DNA of 64,000 nt from contig DAOPZY010000009.1 in the NCBI GenBank assembly GCA_035353615.1, positions 1 to 64,000 of the forward strand. Reading direction: 5' to 3'. This stretch comes from CAXXOK01 sp035353615. Its GTDB lineage: Bacteria > Bacillota > Clostridia > Christensenellales > Aristaeellaceae. The notes below the pieces were generated by a model. It ran no database searches and was not told where the DNA came from. It was given only the letters and a program-made list of their open reading frames with translations. Position numbers and translations under genes: made by a program. Below, piece after piece: positions 7,778 to 15,800 of this stretch (the stretch's first letter is position 1; every line of letters starts with the position of its first letter).

Positions 7778-9082
7778 CTATTCTCTGGTGGTTTTCGCAA
7801 GCTCGACCATTTTTTGCGCCATAATTTTCAGCTGATCTTTCAGGATGTGGATGCAGTCCATTTTGTTGGCGTTACCGCGCACAATATCCTCCGCGAAGGT
7901 GCGGCACGTTGGGCTTCCGCAACTGCCGCAGTCATACCCGGGCAGGGATTTGACAATCTGCTCCAGCTGTTCCATTTTACGCATGGCTTCCACAATGTCC
8001 TCATCCAGCTTCATGACGCTGTTGGGGGTGATTTTGCGGTTAGTTTGCAACGGATACTTAGTCAGGTAAGAAGCTTTGACCGCCGCGTCCGGGTGGCGCA
8101 GGTCGGAGGTTTTCATCAGCGTGCGGATGGTGCCGCGGGCGATGTAGCCGTTTTCAAACGTCAGCGGACCGCCCACGCAGCCGCCCGTGCAGGCCGCGCC
8201 CTCAAAAAATACCAGATCGTGCAGCTTGTTGTTTTCAATCTCTTCCAAAACGCGAATCACGTTTTCGATGCCGTCAACGGCCATGCTGTTTTCCGGGCAC
8301 ACGGCCAGCGCCTCGCCGCCGTTGTTCGCCCAGCCCACTCCAAAGGAGGTGGCTCGGGAGAGCTTAATTTCGGTGGGATAGTTTTTGATATGCCCGGCAA
8401 GCAAGCCGTAAATTTCCAACATGGAAATCGCCCCGTCCACGGCTGACTGCTCCTGCCCGATGGGGTTGCGGATCGCGGTCATTTTCGCGGCGCAGGGGGT
8501 GATAAAAAAGCAACCCACTTCCGACTCCGGCACACTGCGTTTTTGGCAAAACTCTCGCTTGGCAACCATCGCGGCCACCTCCATCGGCTGGCGCACGTCG
8601 ATGATATGTGGAATCAGCTCCGGAAACCGCACCTGAATCAGTCGCGTAATGGCCGGGCAGGCAGAGGAGATCACCGGAAGCTGTTCGGGGGTCATGCTGC
8701 GCATCCGTTCCCGAATGGCGCGGGTTACGATGTCCGCGCCGGCCGCCACCTCAAACACATCGTCAAAGCCCATACGAAGCAAGCCCTCCAGAATCTGCGA
8801 GGCGTTTGCCAGCTTTTTGAACTGGCCGTAAAGCGAAGGCGCGGGCAGCGCGATTTTGTACTTGAAACGGTTGATCGTCGCAAGCGGATCGGTTTGCGCG
8901 TACTTCGCATGGTATTCGCAAACGCGGATGCACTCGCCGCAGTCAATGCAACGTTCGTCGATAATATGGGCGCGGCCGCCGCGCACGCGGATCGCTTCCG
9001 TCGGGCAGCGTTTGAGGCAATTCGTGCAGGCTTTGCATTTGTCCTGATCCAGCCGCACAGAATGATAACGTTTATCTTCCAT
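7778..9082 (-). CDS. HydS-like [FeFe] hydrogenase with C-terminal Fe-S domain
   Basis: This 434-residue protein has an N-terminal pair of 4Fe-4S sites (Cys16-26 and Cys45-55), an H-cluster domain, and a C-terminal CGSCGSPTC cluster domain (Cys385, 388, 393, 410). The H-cluster loops are SSACPAI (139-145), TPCAAK (195-200) and CTGGC (298-302), so all four cluster cysteines (142, 197, 298, 302) are kept. The position of the proton-relay Cys is Ala141. This Ala replacement is known from putative sensory hydrogenases such as Thermotoga HydS. It is therefore more likely an H2 sensor or slow enzyme than the main catalyst. ATG at 9082 is chosen over an in-frame TTG at 9106. There is no PAS domain. 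Confidence 0.85.
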   Translation of the reverse strand: MEDKRYHSVRLDQDKCKACTNCLKRCPTEAIRVRGGRAHIIDERCIDCGECIRVCEYHAKYAQTDPLATINRFKYKIALPAPSLYGQFKKLANASQILEGLLRMGFDDVFEVAAGADIVTRAIRERMRSMTPEQLPVISSACPAITRLIQVRFPELIPHIIDVRQPMEVAAMVAKREFCQKRSVPESEVGCFFITPCAAKMTAIRNPIGQEQSAVDGAISMLEIYGLLAGHIKNYPTEIKLSRATSFGVGWANNGGEALAVCPENSMAVDGIENVIRVLEEIENNKLHDLVFFEGAACTGGCVGGPLTFENGYIARGTIRTLMKTSDLRHPDAAVKASYLTKYPLQTNRKITPNSVMKLDEDIVEAMRKMEQLEQIVKSLPGYDCGSCGSPTCRTFAEDIVRGNANKMDCIHILKDQLKIMAQKMVELAKTTRE

Positions 9083-9151
9083 CCCGGAACCCAACCTTTC
9101 CCGCAAAGCACAAGTCCGGCGTTCCGCCGTGCCCTGCGGCCTGTAATCACG

Positions 9152-9580
9152 CTATTGCAAGCGAAACTTCATTTGAATGCTGGTTCCGCGCCCAATTTCG
9201 CTTTGGATGCTGAACTCGTCCGCGTTGCGCTTCATATTGGGCAAGCCCATGCCCGCCCCAAAGCCAAGGTTGCGCGCCTCCTCGCTGGCGGTGGAGTAGC
9301 CCTCCTGCAACGCTTTCTGTATGTCAGGGATGCCCGGCCCCTGGTCCTCTGAAACCAGCAATATCTCCGTGGGGGACATCTTGAGCGTCAGCGTGCCGCC
9401 CACACTGTGAATAATCAGGTTTAGCTCCACCTCGTAGCTCGCTACGGCAATCCGCCGCAAAATGGTACTGTCCACACCCAACTGTTTCAGTTTACGCTTG
9501 ATGGTGGCAGAAGCATCCCCCGCCGTAGCGTAGTCCAATGCCCGGATGTTGTACGTGTCCACCATGCTGTAGTCCTGCAT
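9152..9580 (-). CDS. Anti-sigma-factor-like ATP-binding protein
   Basis: This 142-residue protein is a stand-alone HATPase of the RsbW/SpoIIAB type. The motifs are EVELNLIIHS (N box), SEDQGPGIPD (G1) and NLGFGAGMGLPNMKRNADEF (G2). Such proteins usually bind and phosphorylate a partner or hold a sigma factor, and none is visible nearby. Its place between a DRTGG protein and the HydS-like protein is the same as in the hydrogenase loci of Thermotoga and Clostridia, so a role in a hydrogen-sensing switch is plausible but unproven. ATG at 9580 has GAGGT five bases upstream. Confidence 0.85.
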   Translation of the reverse strand: MQDYSMVDTYNIRALDYATAGDASATIKRKLKQLGVDSTILRRIAVASYEVELNLIIHSVGGTLTLKMSPTEILLVSEDQGPGIPDIQKALQEGYSTASEEARNLGFGAGMGLPNMKRNADEFSIQSEIGRGTSIQMKFRLQ

Positions 9581-9607
9581 GTTCAACCTCACTGTTTTCC
9601 AAGCGGG

Positions 9608-9973
9608 TTACTCCCGGCTTGCGATGCACTCGTTATTTCCCCGTATTCCCGCCACATACAGTAACCCGCAGGTTGTGTAGCTTGTGTGGCGAGTGGTCAG
9701 CACCACGATGCCCAACTCCCGGGCTTCTTCCAGCACGTCATCGCCGGGCACCTTGCCGCGCGCAAACACGATGCAGTGGATGTCCAGCATTTCCGCCGTG
9801 CGGATCACATGAATATTGGTAAGGCCCGTAATCAGGATGGTTTTATCCTTCACAAAAGCAAGCACGTCGCTCATGAGGTCCGAGCCGCACGCGGTGGATA
9901 CTTCCTGATCCAGATCGTTTTCACCGCACAGAACGCGCGCGTCCAAAATCCGGATGATTTCATGAATGGTCAT
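9608..9973 (-). CDS. DRTGG-domain protein, copy 1
   Basis: This 121-residue DRTGG-family protein is the first gene of the hydrogenase accessory operon. It contains the typical DLMSDVLAF segment, ITGLTNIHVIRTAEM and a C-terminal TTRHTSYTTCGLLYVAGI. It is a paralogue of the gene at 7420-7767, and the two flank the ATPase and HydS-like genes. Family members bind nucleotides or regulate partner enzymes, but no ligand is established that I know of. ATG at 9973 has an excellent GGGAGG site six bases away. Confidence 0.82.
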   Translation of the reverse strand: MTIHEIIRILDARVLCGENDLDQEVSTACGSDLMSDVLAFVKDKTILITGLTNIHVIRTAEMLDIHCIVFARGKVPGDDVLEEARELGIVVLTTRHTSYTTCGLLYVAGIRGNNECIASRE

Positions 9974-10242
9974 ATGGAACCTCCCTAATCGCGCCGATGA
10001 AAGCGCTCCTTTCGGTTGGGATGCCCGATGGCTTTGAGGGTGGAACCGGGAAACGGCGGACGGTGATGAACCTCGTACGGTCGCGCCTGTCGATTGGCAT
10101 TGGGTACAGGCTTGCCATGAGTGAAGTTTTCAACCGCCCGCGGTCAGGCTTCTGCCCATGGCTCATTCCATTTTTGTCAGGTTCGTTCTGCGTACCCGAT
10201 TTCTGCGTTCTGACCGCCAACCGATGCCTTGGTACGGCGGGC
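9974..10242. other. Divergent intergenic region
   Basis: This is most of the gap between the divergent hydrogenase accessory operon and the DUF6062-like gene. It must hold the promoter of the minus-strand operon, but I do not find a convincing -35/-10 pair for it. Confidence 0.4.
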
Positions 10243-10271
10243 TTGATGCAGCCCGCGGTTTCTGTTACGAT
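10243..10271 (+). promoter_or_regulatory. Promoter of the DUF6062-like gene
   Basis: TTGATG (10243-10248) and TACGAT (10266-10271) are separated by exactly 17 bases. They lie 35 bases before the start codon. Confidence 0.55.
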
Positions 10272-10306
10272 GGGTTCGGTTTATTATAGCCGCTAGGAGG
10301 CACAGG

Positions 10307-11056
10307 ATGCAATACCATTTAGAGACAATCCCGGTTTGGGAAGCGATGGAATGGAAATCGGCCTGCCCGCTCTGCGGGTTAAAACACCGAACAGAGGAGG
10401 AAACCGTGGACCGGACGCTTGGCGCCAGCGTGATGGAGCCGGACGCGCGTATCAACGTGAACCGGAAGGGCATCTGCGCCGCGCACCACGCAATGCTCTA
10501 TGCCCGGCAAAACCGGCTGGGCCACGCGCTGCTGATGGATTCCCACAGCAAGGAACAGCTGGAACGCCTGCGCAGCCTTCAAAAGCAGGCGGAAACCGCC
10601 GGCAGCAGGAAAACCCTGCGCCTGAAGGCCCCCGCCGCCACGGGCAAGCTGCTCCTAAACCTCCGAAAGCTTACCGCGCACTGCGTTGTCTGTGAAACCG
10701 TCGAAACGCATATGACGCGTTATCTTGCGACCTTTTTGCACCTTTGGAAAACCAATGACGATTTTCATGCCGCGTGGCTGGCTTCGCAGGGGGTTTGTCT
10801 GCCCCACCTGACTGAGCTGCTTGCGTGCGCGCCGAGCCTGTTAAACGACGCCGAGCAAAACGCCTTCGCAGCCGAGGCTTTGGCCCGCTTGGCCGCTGGC
10901 TTGGAAGCCGACGCGAAGGATCTGGACTGGTTTACAAGGAAATTTGACTACCGAAATCAATCGGAGCCTTGGGGTAACAGCAAAACCGCTTTGGAACGTG
11001 TCGTTAACCGCCTGCGCGGATGGTGCATCGGCGGCGCGCCAGCCCCCAAAAAATAA
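10307..11056 (+). CDS. DUF6062-like cysteine-rich cytoplasmic protein
   Basis: This 249-residue protein starts MQYHLETIPVWEAMEW, which I recognise from the uncharacterised clostridial family DUF6062. Cysteine/histidine pairs CPLCGLKH (residues 21-28), GICAAHH and CVVCETVETH, plus a late GVCLPHL, suggest metal or Fe-S binding in two similar halves. There is no signal peptide or membrane segment. AGGAGG at 10295-10300 supports the ATG at 10307. The function is unknown. It stands alone, divergent from the hydrogenase accessory operon and convergent with the deaminase gene. Confidence 0.75.
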   Translation: MQYHLETIPVWEAMEWKSACPLCGLKHRTEEETVDRTLGASVMEPDARINVNRKGICAAHHAMLYARQNRLGHALLMDSHSKEQLERLRSLQKQAETAGSRKTLRLKAPAATGKLLLNLRKLTAHCVVCETVETHMTRYLATFLHLWKTNDDFHAAWLASQGVCLPHLTELLACAPSLLNDAEQNAFAAEALARLAAGLEADAKDLDWFTRKFDYRNQSEPWGNSKTALERVVNRLRGWCIGGAPAPKK

Positions 11057-11349
11057 CGCGAGCGCGTTGTTTGCGCAACCTTCCGGCATTCAGATGACCC
11101 GCCCGCCGGCATGCTGCGCCGCAACCGGTGTCCTGCGCGCGATATTGCGCCGCGCCCACATCGGTGCGCTGGTATTCCCGCGCATATGGGCGAAACAAAA
11201 TCGCAATGCGATCAAGCGTACCCAAACGGCAGCGCGCGGAGAGGCTCGGTGTTTTCCGCATACCGATAACCACCCCGGATGGCGTGAAGCGACCGTTGTC
11301 CGCGAATTTTTCGCTGATCGATCGGTCGCCTTCGGTTTACGCGAGACCG

Positions 11350-11811
11350 TCAGGGTTTGGGTACCGATGTGTACTGTTCCAGCAGCACGCCCGCCTCCTG
11401 AAAAAACTCCAACGAAAACGCGTCCGGGTACCCCAGTTCATACACAACGCGTTGAATCCCTACATTTACGATCATCTTGGCGCACACAGAGCAAGGCTGG
11501 TGGGTGCAGTACATCGTAGCGCCGTCGATGGAAATCCCGAGCTTTGCCGCCTGAATAATCGCGTTCTGTTCCGCGTGGATGGCGTAGCAAAGCTCCGCTC
11601 GCGTGCCGGAGGCGATCCCCAGCTTGTCCCGCAGGCATTCTCCGCGCTCCCGGCAGGTTTTAAGGCCGGCGGGCGCGCCGTTGTAGCCTGTGGTCATTAT
11701 CCGTTTATCCTTCACAATCACCGCGCCAATCGACCGCCCCTGCCGGTAGCAGCTGCTCCATTCGGCAATCAGACGCGCCATCTCCATAAAGCGGGAATCC
11801 CATTTATCCAG
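11350..11811 (-). CDS. dCMP/cytidine deaminase family protein, CTG start
   Basis: This is a zinc deaminase of the ComEB/dCMP deaminase family (153 residues), which converts dCMP to dUMP in pyrimidine salvage. Zinc and catalytic residues are visible in AIHAEQNAI and HQPCSVCAKM, with VGAVIV-like IGAVIVKDKRI before them. Relatives begin M-x-(K/R)-W-D, and here the matching codon is CTG at 11811 (reads LDKWDSRF). AAGGAGG lies 8 bases before this CTG. The in-frame ATG at 11835 overlaps the -10 box of the only visible promoter and would not be transcribed. I therefore place the start at CTG; a longer protein from 11835 is the alternative. Confidence 0.85.
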   Translation of the reverse strand: MDKWDSRFMEMARLIAEWSSCYRQGRSIGAVIVKDKRIMTTGYNGAPAGLKTCRERGECLRDKLGIASGTRAELCYAIHAEQNAIIQAAKLGISIDGATMYCTHQPCSVCAKMIVNVGIQRVVYELGYPDAFSLEFFQEAGVLLEQYTSVPKP

Positions 11812-11833
11812 AGTAATCGCCTCCTTTGGCTGC

Positions 11834-11862
11834 ATTATACAGGATGGCCGTGTCCATTGCAA
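11834..11862 (-). promoter_or_regulatory. Promoter of the deaminase gene
   Basis: On the minus strand TTGCAA (11857-11862) and a perfect TATAAT (11834-11839) are 17 bases apart. Transcription would begin near 11827, which puts the ribosome site at the very 5' end of the mRNA. Confidence 0.75.
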
Positions 11863-12068
11863 CGGGACGCTTCCTGCGCATAGGCGTCTCCGCGTTTTTA
11901 TATCGGTACGGCTGGTTTGCCGCACGCCGCGTTGCCCAACAACCGGTCCGTTTCTTGCGTAGGGCTGTCAGTCCATGAATCTTTTGTCGAATATAAATAT
12001 CCTGCTTCTCCATGTAATGCAAAAGCAATCCACAGCCCTGCGCGGTTGTCAAGGCAGCGCGGACCGCT

Positions 12069-12839
12069 TTATGATTGACCGGGACGCAAACGCCCGGCAT
12101 ATATGGCTTTGAGTTCGTCGGTCTCCGTGCTATCCTCATGGTAGACAATCAACGGCGGCAGCCATGTAAGCATGGGTTTCGCGTTCTTCACGGCTTCCAT
12201 CAGCAGCAGGTAAGGCGCTTTGCTTGCCTTGGCGCACACCATCCGGATTTGCTTAGGCTCCAGTCGGTTTTCCCGAAGGCTGTCTGTCAGTTCCAGCATC
12301 CTTGCCGAGGGAAACGACATCCACAACCGCCCCTGATTGCGCAGGATGGCCGCGCCGGCACGCAAAATATCCGCAAGCGTACAGTCCTTTTCATGCCTGG
12401 CGAGAAGCTGTTCCTCGGTTTGGCTGAGAATCACCCCGCCCTGTTTGCCGTACGGCGGGTTACAAACCACGCCGTGCACGCTTCCCCGGCCGATGCGGTC
12501 GGGCGCGTTGCGCAAATCCTCGGCATGGATGGTAATCCGGTGTTCCAGCCCGTTCAAGGCTACGCTTCTTTGCGCCATATCCGCCATGTCCGGTTGCCAC
12601 TCAAACGCTTCAAAGCAGGCGGTAGGCTCCGTTTGGCTCATCAGGATCGGCAGAATGCCCGTGCCTGTGCCCAGATCGGCAATTCGGTCCCGTGGGCGCA
12701 AGCGGGTAAAGTGCGCCAGCAACACGGCATCCATCCCAAAGCAAAAGCAGGCTGGCTTTTGCAAAATTCGCAGGCCGTTGGTTTGCAGATCATCCAAGCG
12801 TTCGTCCGCACGGGGCGTGGCATTCTGTTCACTGTGCAA
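12069..12839 (-). CDS. tRNA1(Val) adenine-37 N6-methyltransferase family
   Basis: This 256-residue SAM-dependent methyltransferase is of the YfiC/TrmN6 type. The SAM loop DLGTGTGILPI (residues 55-65) and the adenine-N6 signature CNPPYGK are clear. The family methylates A37 of a tRNA, or in some cases other nucleic acid adenines. The start is the TTG at 12839, which overlaps the last 11 bases of the SpoIID gene with AAGGA about 10 bases upstream, so translation is probably coupled. Fusion or partner GIY-YIG genes that often follow in Firmicutes are not seen. Confidence 0.88.
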   Translation of the reverse strand: MHSEQNATPRADERLDDLQTNGLRILQKPACFCFGMDAVLLAHFTRLRPRDRIADLGTGTGILPILMSQTEPTACFEAFEWQPDMADMAQRSVALNGLEHRITIHAEDLRNAPDRIGRGSVHGVVCNPPYGKQGGVILSQTEEQLLARHEKDCTLADILRAGAAILRNQGRLWMSFPSARMLELTDSLRENRLEPKQIRMVCAKASKAPYLLLMEAVKNAKPMLTWLPPLIVYHEDSTETDELKAIYAGRLRPGQS

Positions 12840-15800
12840 AAAAAGTCAATCCTTCGGTCAGGCAGTAGCCTACCTGCGTAAAATAGATCACCTGGCACCA
12901 GGTATCCCCCTGCATCACAACCTGCACCTCGGTATTGGCAAGCATATCCAAAAGGGAATTGCCGCTCTTGGTGCAGCTTTCCCAAAGGGTGAGCGTTTCA
13001 GCTCCATTCGCCGGCGAAACCAACGCCGCCACAGGCTCCGGGAGCGCTTGCAGGGTCGGGTCCAGCACCGTAGCCACCGTCGGCGCGGGTGTCGAGGTCG
13101 CGGTCGGGGCGGCAGTCTGAGTGGCTGTTACAGTGGGGGTAACGGTTTCAGAGGCCGTGACCGTGGCGGTGGCATCCGCCTGAGGCGTTTCCGTCGCCGC
13201 CGTTTCGCTTGTGCCCAGCTCCGAAGGTTTGGTTGTGGTAAGGTAGGCGCTCATGGCATAGCCGGTCGTATTGGCGTACTGAATCTGGCACCAGACGTCC
13301 CCCTGCGTCAGCAGCCATACCGGGGACAACCTCGGAATCGTCATCAGGATGCTGGCGGATGAGGAGGCGCTCTCCCGTAAGTTCAGCGACCCGGAAGCAG
13401 TGTAAACCCACGCGGTTACGCCGGACGGGGAACTTGTCGCAGTCGCGGTAGCCGTCGGGGCAGCCGTGGCATCCGCCGCCGTTATGCTCAGGTATTGCGC
13501 GCTCACATAGCCGGTCAGCCCATTATACTGCACTTGGCACCACGCGTCACCCTGTTCCAGCACCAGAATCACCGCAAGCCTGGGAATGGTGCTGAGGATT
13601 TCCGCCGAGGTGGAGGCTGCGGCCCGGAGGTTCAGCGACCCGGAAGGCGTAACCACGGTTGCGCTCAGGGCGGTAGCCGCCGGGGTCGCGGTCGGCTCGG
13701 GGGTAACTGTAACCGTTGCGGAAGCGTCGGCCGTTGGGGTTGCTGTCGCATCCGTTGCGGTTTCCTGATTTGCAAAGGTCAGGTAGGCGGTCATCACATA
13801 ACCGTAAGCGCCGCCGTACCCCACATAACACCATGTGCTGCCGCGCTGCTGCACCTGCACCGTGGCATACTGCGGAATGGTGGTCACGATGCTGCCGTAA
13901 GGCGCCGCGCGCAGGTTGAGCGAGCCGGACGCTGTGATGACCGTCGCGGTGGTCGCGTCCGTCACGGTTGTGGTATCCGAAGGAAAGGTAAGGTACGTGT
14001 TGAGCACATAGCCGGTATAACCGCCGTATGTGGTCTGGCTCCAGGTTGAAAGCTTTTGCAGTATGCTAATCGTAGTGCCTTTGGGAATCCGGGTTAACAC
14101 GCGGCTGCCGGGAAGCATATCCGCGCGCAGGTTCAGCGACCCGGAGGCGGTGGTGACAATGGCGGTATTGGCATCGGCGCTTGTCGCGGATGGCGTTGGG
14201 GTGGCGGTTACAAGCGCCGTATCGGTCGCGTCCGCCGTTGCCGTAGCATCCGGGTCCGGCGTGGCGGTCGCGTCGGTAGCGGTCGGGGTCGCGGTGGAAT
14301 CCAACAAAGAGGCGTCAGCAAACGCCAAAAACGCAGTCATCACATAGCCAGTTGTGCCGGAGTAGGTGACCTGACACCATTCCGTACCCTTGCTGTTCAC
14401 GGTAATCACCGTCAACCGCGGAATGGTGGTCAGGATTGTGCTGCCCGCCTTGGCTTGCTGGCGTAAATTCAGCGAGCCGGACGCCGTCGTTACCGTCGCG
14501 GTTGTCACCGATCCGTCGGCGCTGTCATCGGCTGCCGTGTCGCCGCTGAACTGTAAGAACGCGCTCATCACATAGCCGGAATAACTGCCGTAGGTGACCG
14601 CGCTCCATGTGTCGCCCCGGTTGGTGACGGTGACCGTTACGCCTTTGGGAATGGTGGTCAGTACGGTGCTGCCCGCGCTGCCCTCCTGACGCATGTTCAA
14701 CGAACCGCTTTGCGTGGCAACGGTTGCTGTGGTGGAGGTTCCGCTGCCCGAGGCGGAAATGTTCAGGCTGGCGGTCAGCATATAGCCGGTAACGCTTTCG
14801 TAGCGCACGGTGCACCATGTGTCGCCCTGGCTTACCAGCACCACGCTTTGCCCCAAGGTAACTTCAGCGAGCACGGCGGCGTTTTCATCCGCGCTTTCGC
14901 GCATGTAGCCCACGGCGGCGCTTACCGTTGCGGTTTGTTCGCCGGTGGCGCTTCCGTCCGTGCTGCCGGTATCGGTCGCGTCCGTGGTATCGTCCGCGTA
15001 GGTCAGGTTGGCGGAAAGCAGATAGCCGGATACGCCGTTATAGGTCACATACGCCCAGGAGCCGTCATCGCTTGATACGGAAACCACGATGCCGGCGGAC
15101 AACTGGGTAACTTCCGTGCCATCCGTGCTGGCGGTTGCCCGCAGGGTCGCCGTTTGACCGCTTGCCACCGTGACGGTCGCGCTGGTTGTGCTGTTGTTGA
15201 CTACAGCGCCGGAATAGGTGCTGGAAAAGGTTAAAAAGTCGGTGGAAGCGTAAGCGACCGTCGCCCCGTACTGGATGTTGGCCCAAGAGGAGGTTTTGCT
15301 GAAAACCGTGAGAATTGCGCCTTTGGGCGCGGTGGACAGCACGCTTGCCGAATAGCTGCCGGAGGCGCGCAGGTTCAGGTAGGTGCTGGCCGTAACGGTG
15401 GCAAACCCGTCAATGGCGGTAACGCTCTGGCTGCTTTCCGTGGGCGCGGTGCCGCTGATGGTCAGGGCGCTGGCCGGCACATAGCCTGTAATGCCGCCAT
15501 AACGGATCAGGCACCAGTTGCCGTTGCTCATGTACACCGTAACCGGGGAACTGTTGGCCGCAACGCCCAGCAACGCGCCGGATGTGGATTGTTCCGCGCG
15601 GATGGCCAGCGACCCGCTGCTTGAGCTTAGCTTGACAATCGCGGTGCAGGCGCTGCTGTCCGTCGCGTCATCCACGCTTGCGGCGTTTTCTACGCTGGTG
15701 ATGACCTCGGTGGAATTGGCCGCGAGAATGGTGTTGGTAAACGTGCACCCAACGCGGGTGCTGCCGGTAAAATAAAACCCCAGAATATCCGCATAGGTAT

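Noticed and set aside
13080..15200. Tandem repeats that could be a CRISPR array or non-coding satellite
   Set aside because: The repeats are in frame within the SpoIID gene and encode SH3b units and Thr/Ala linkers.
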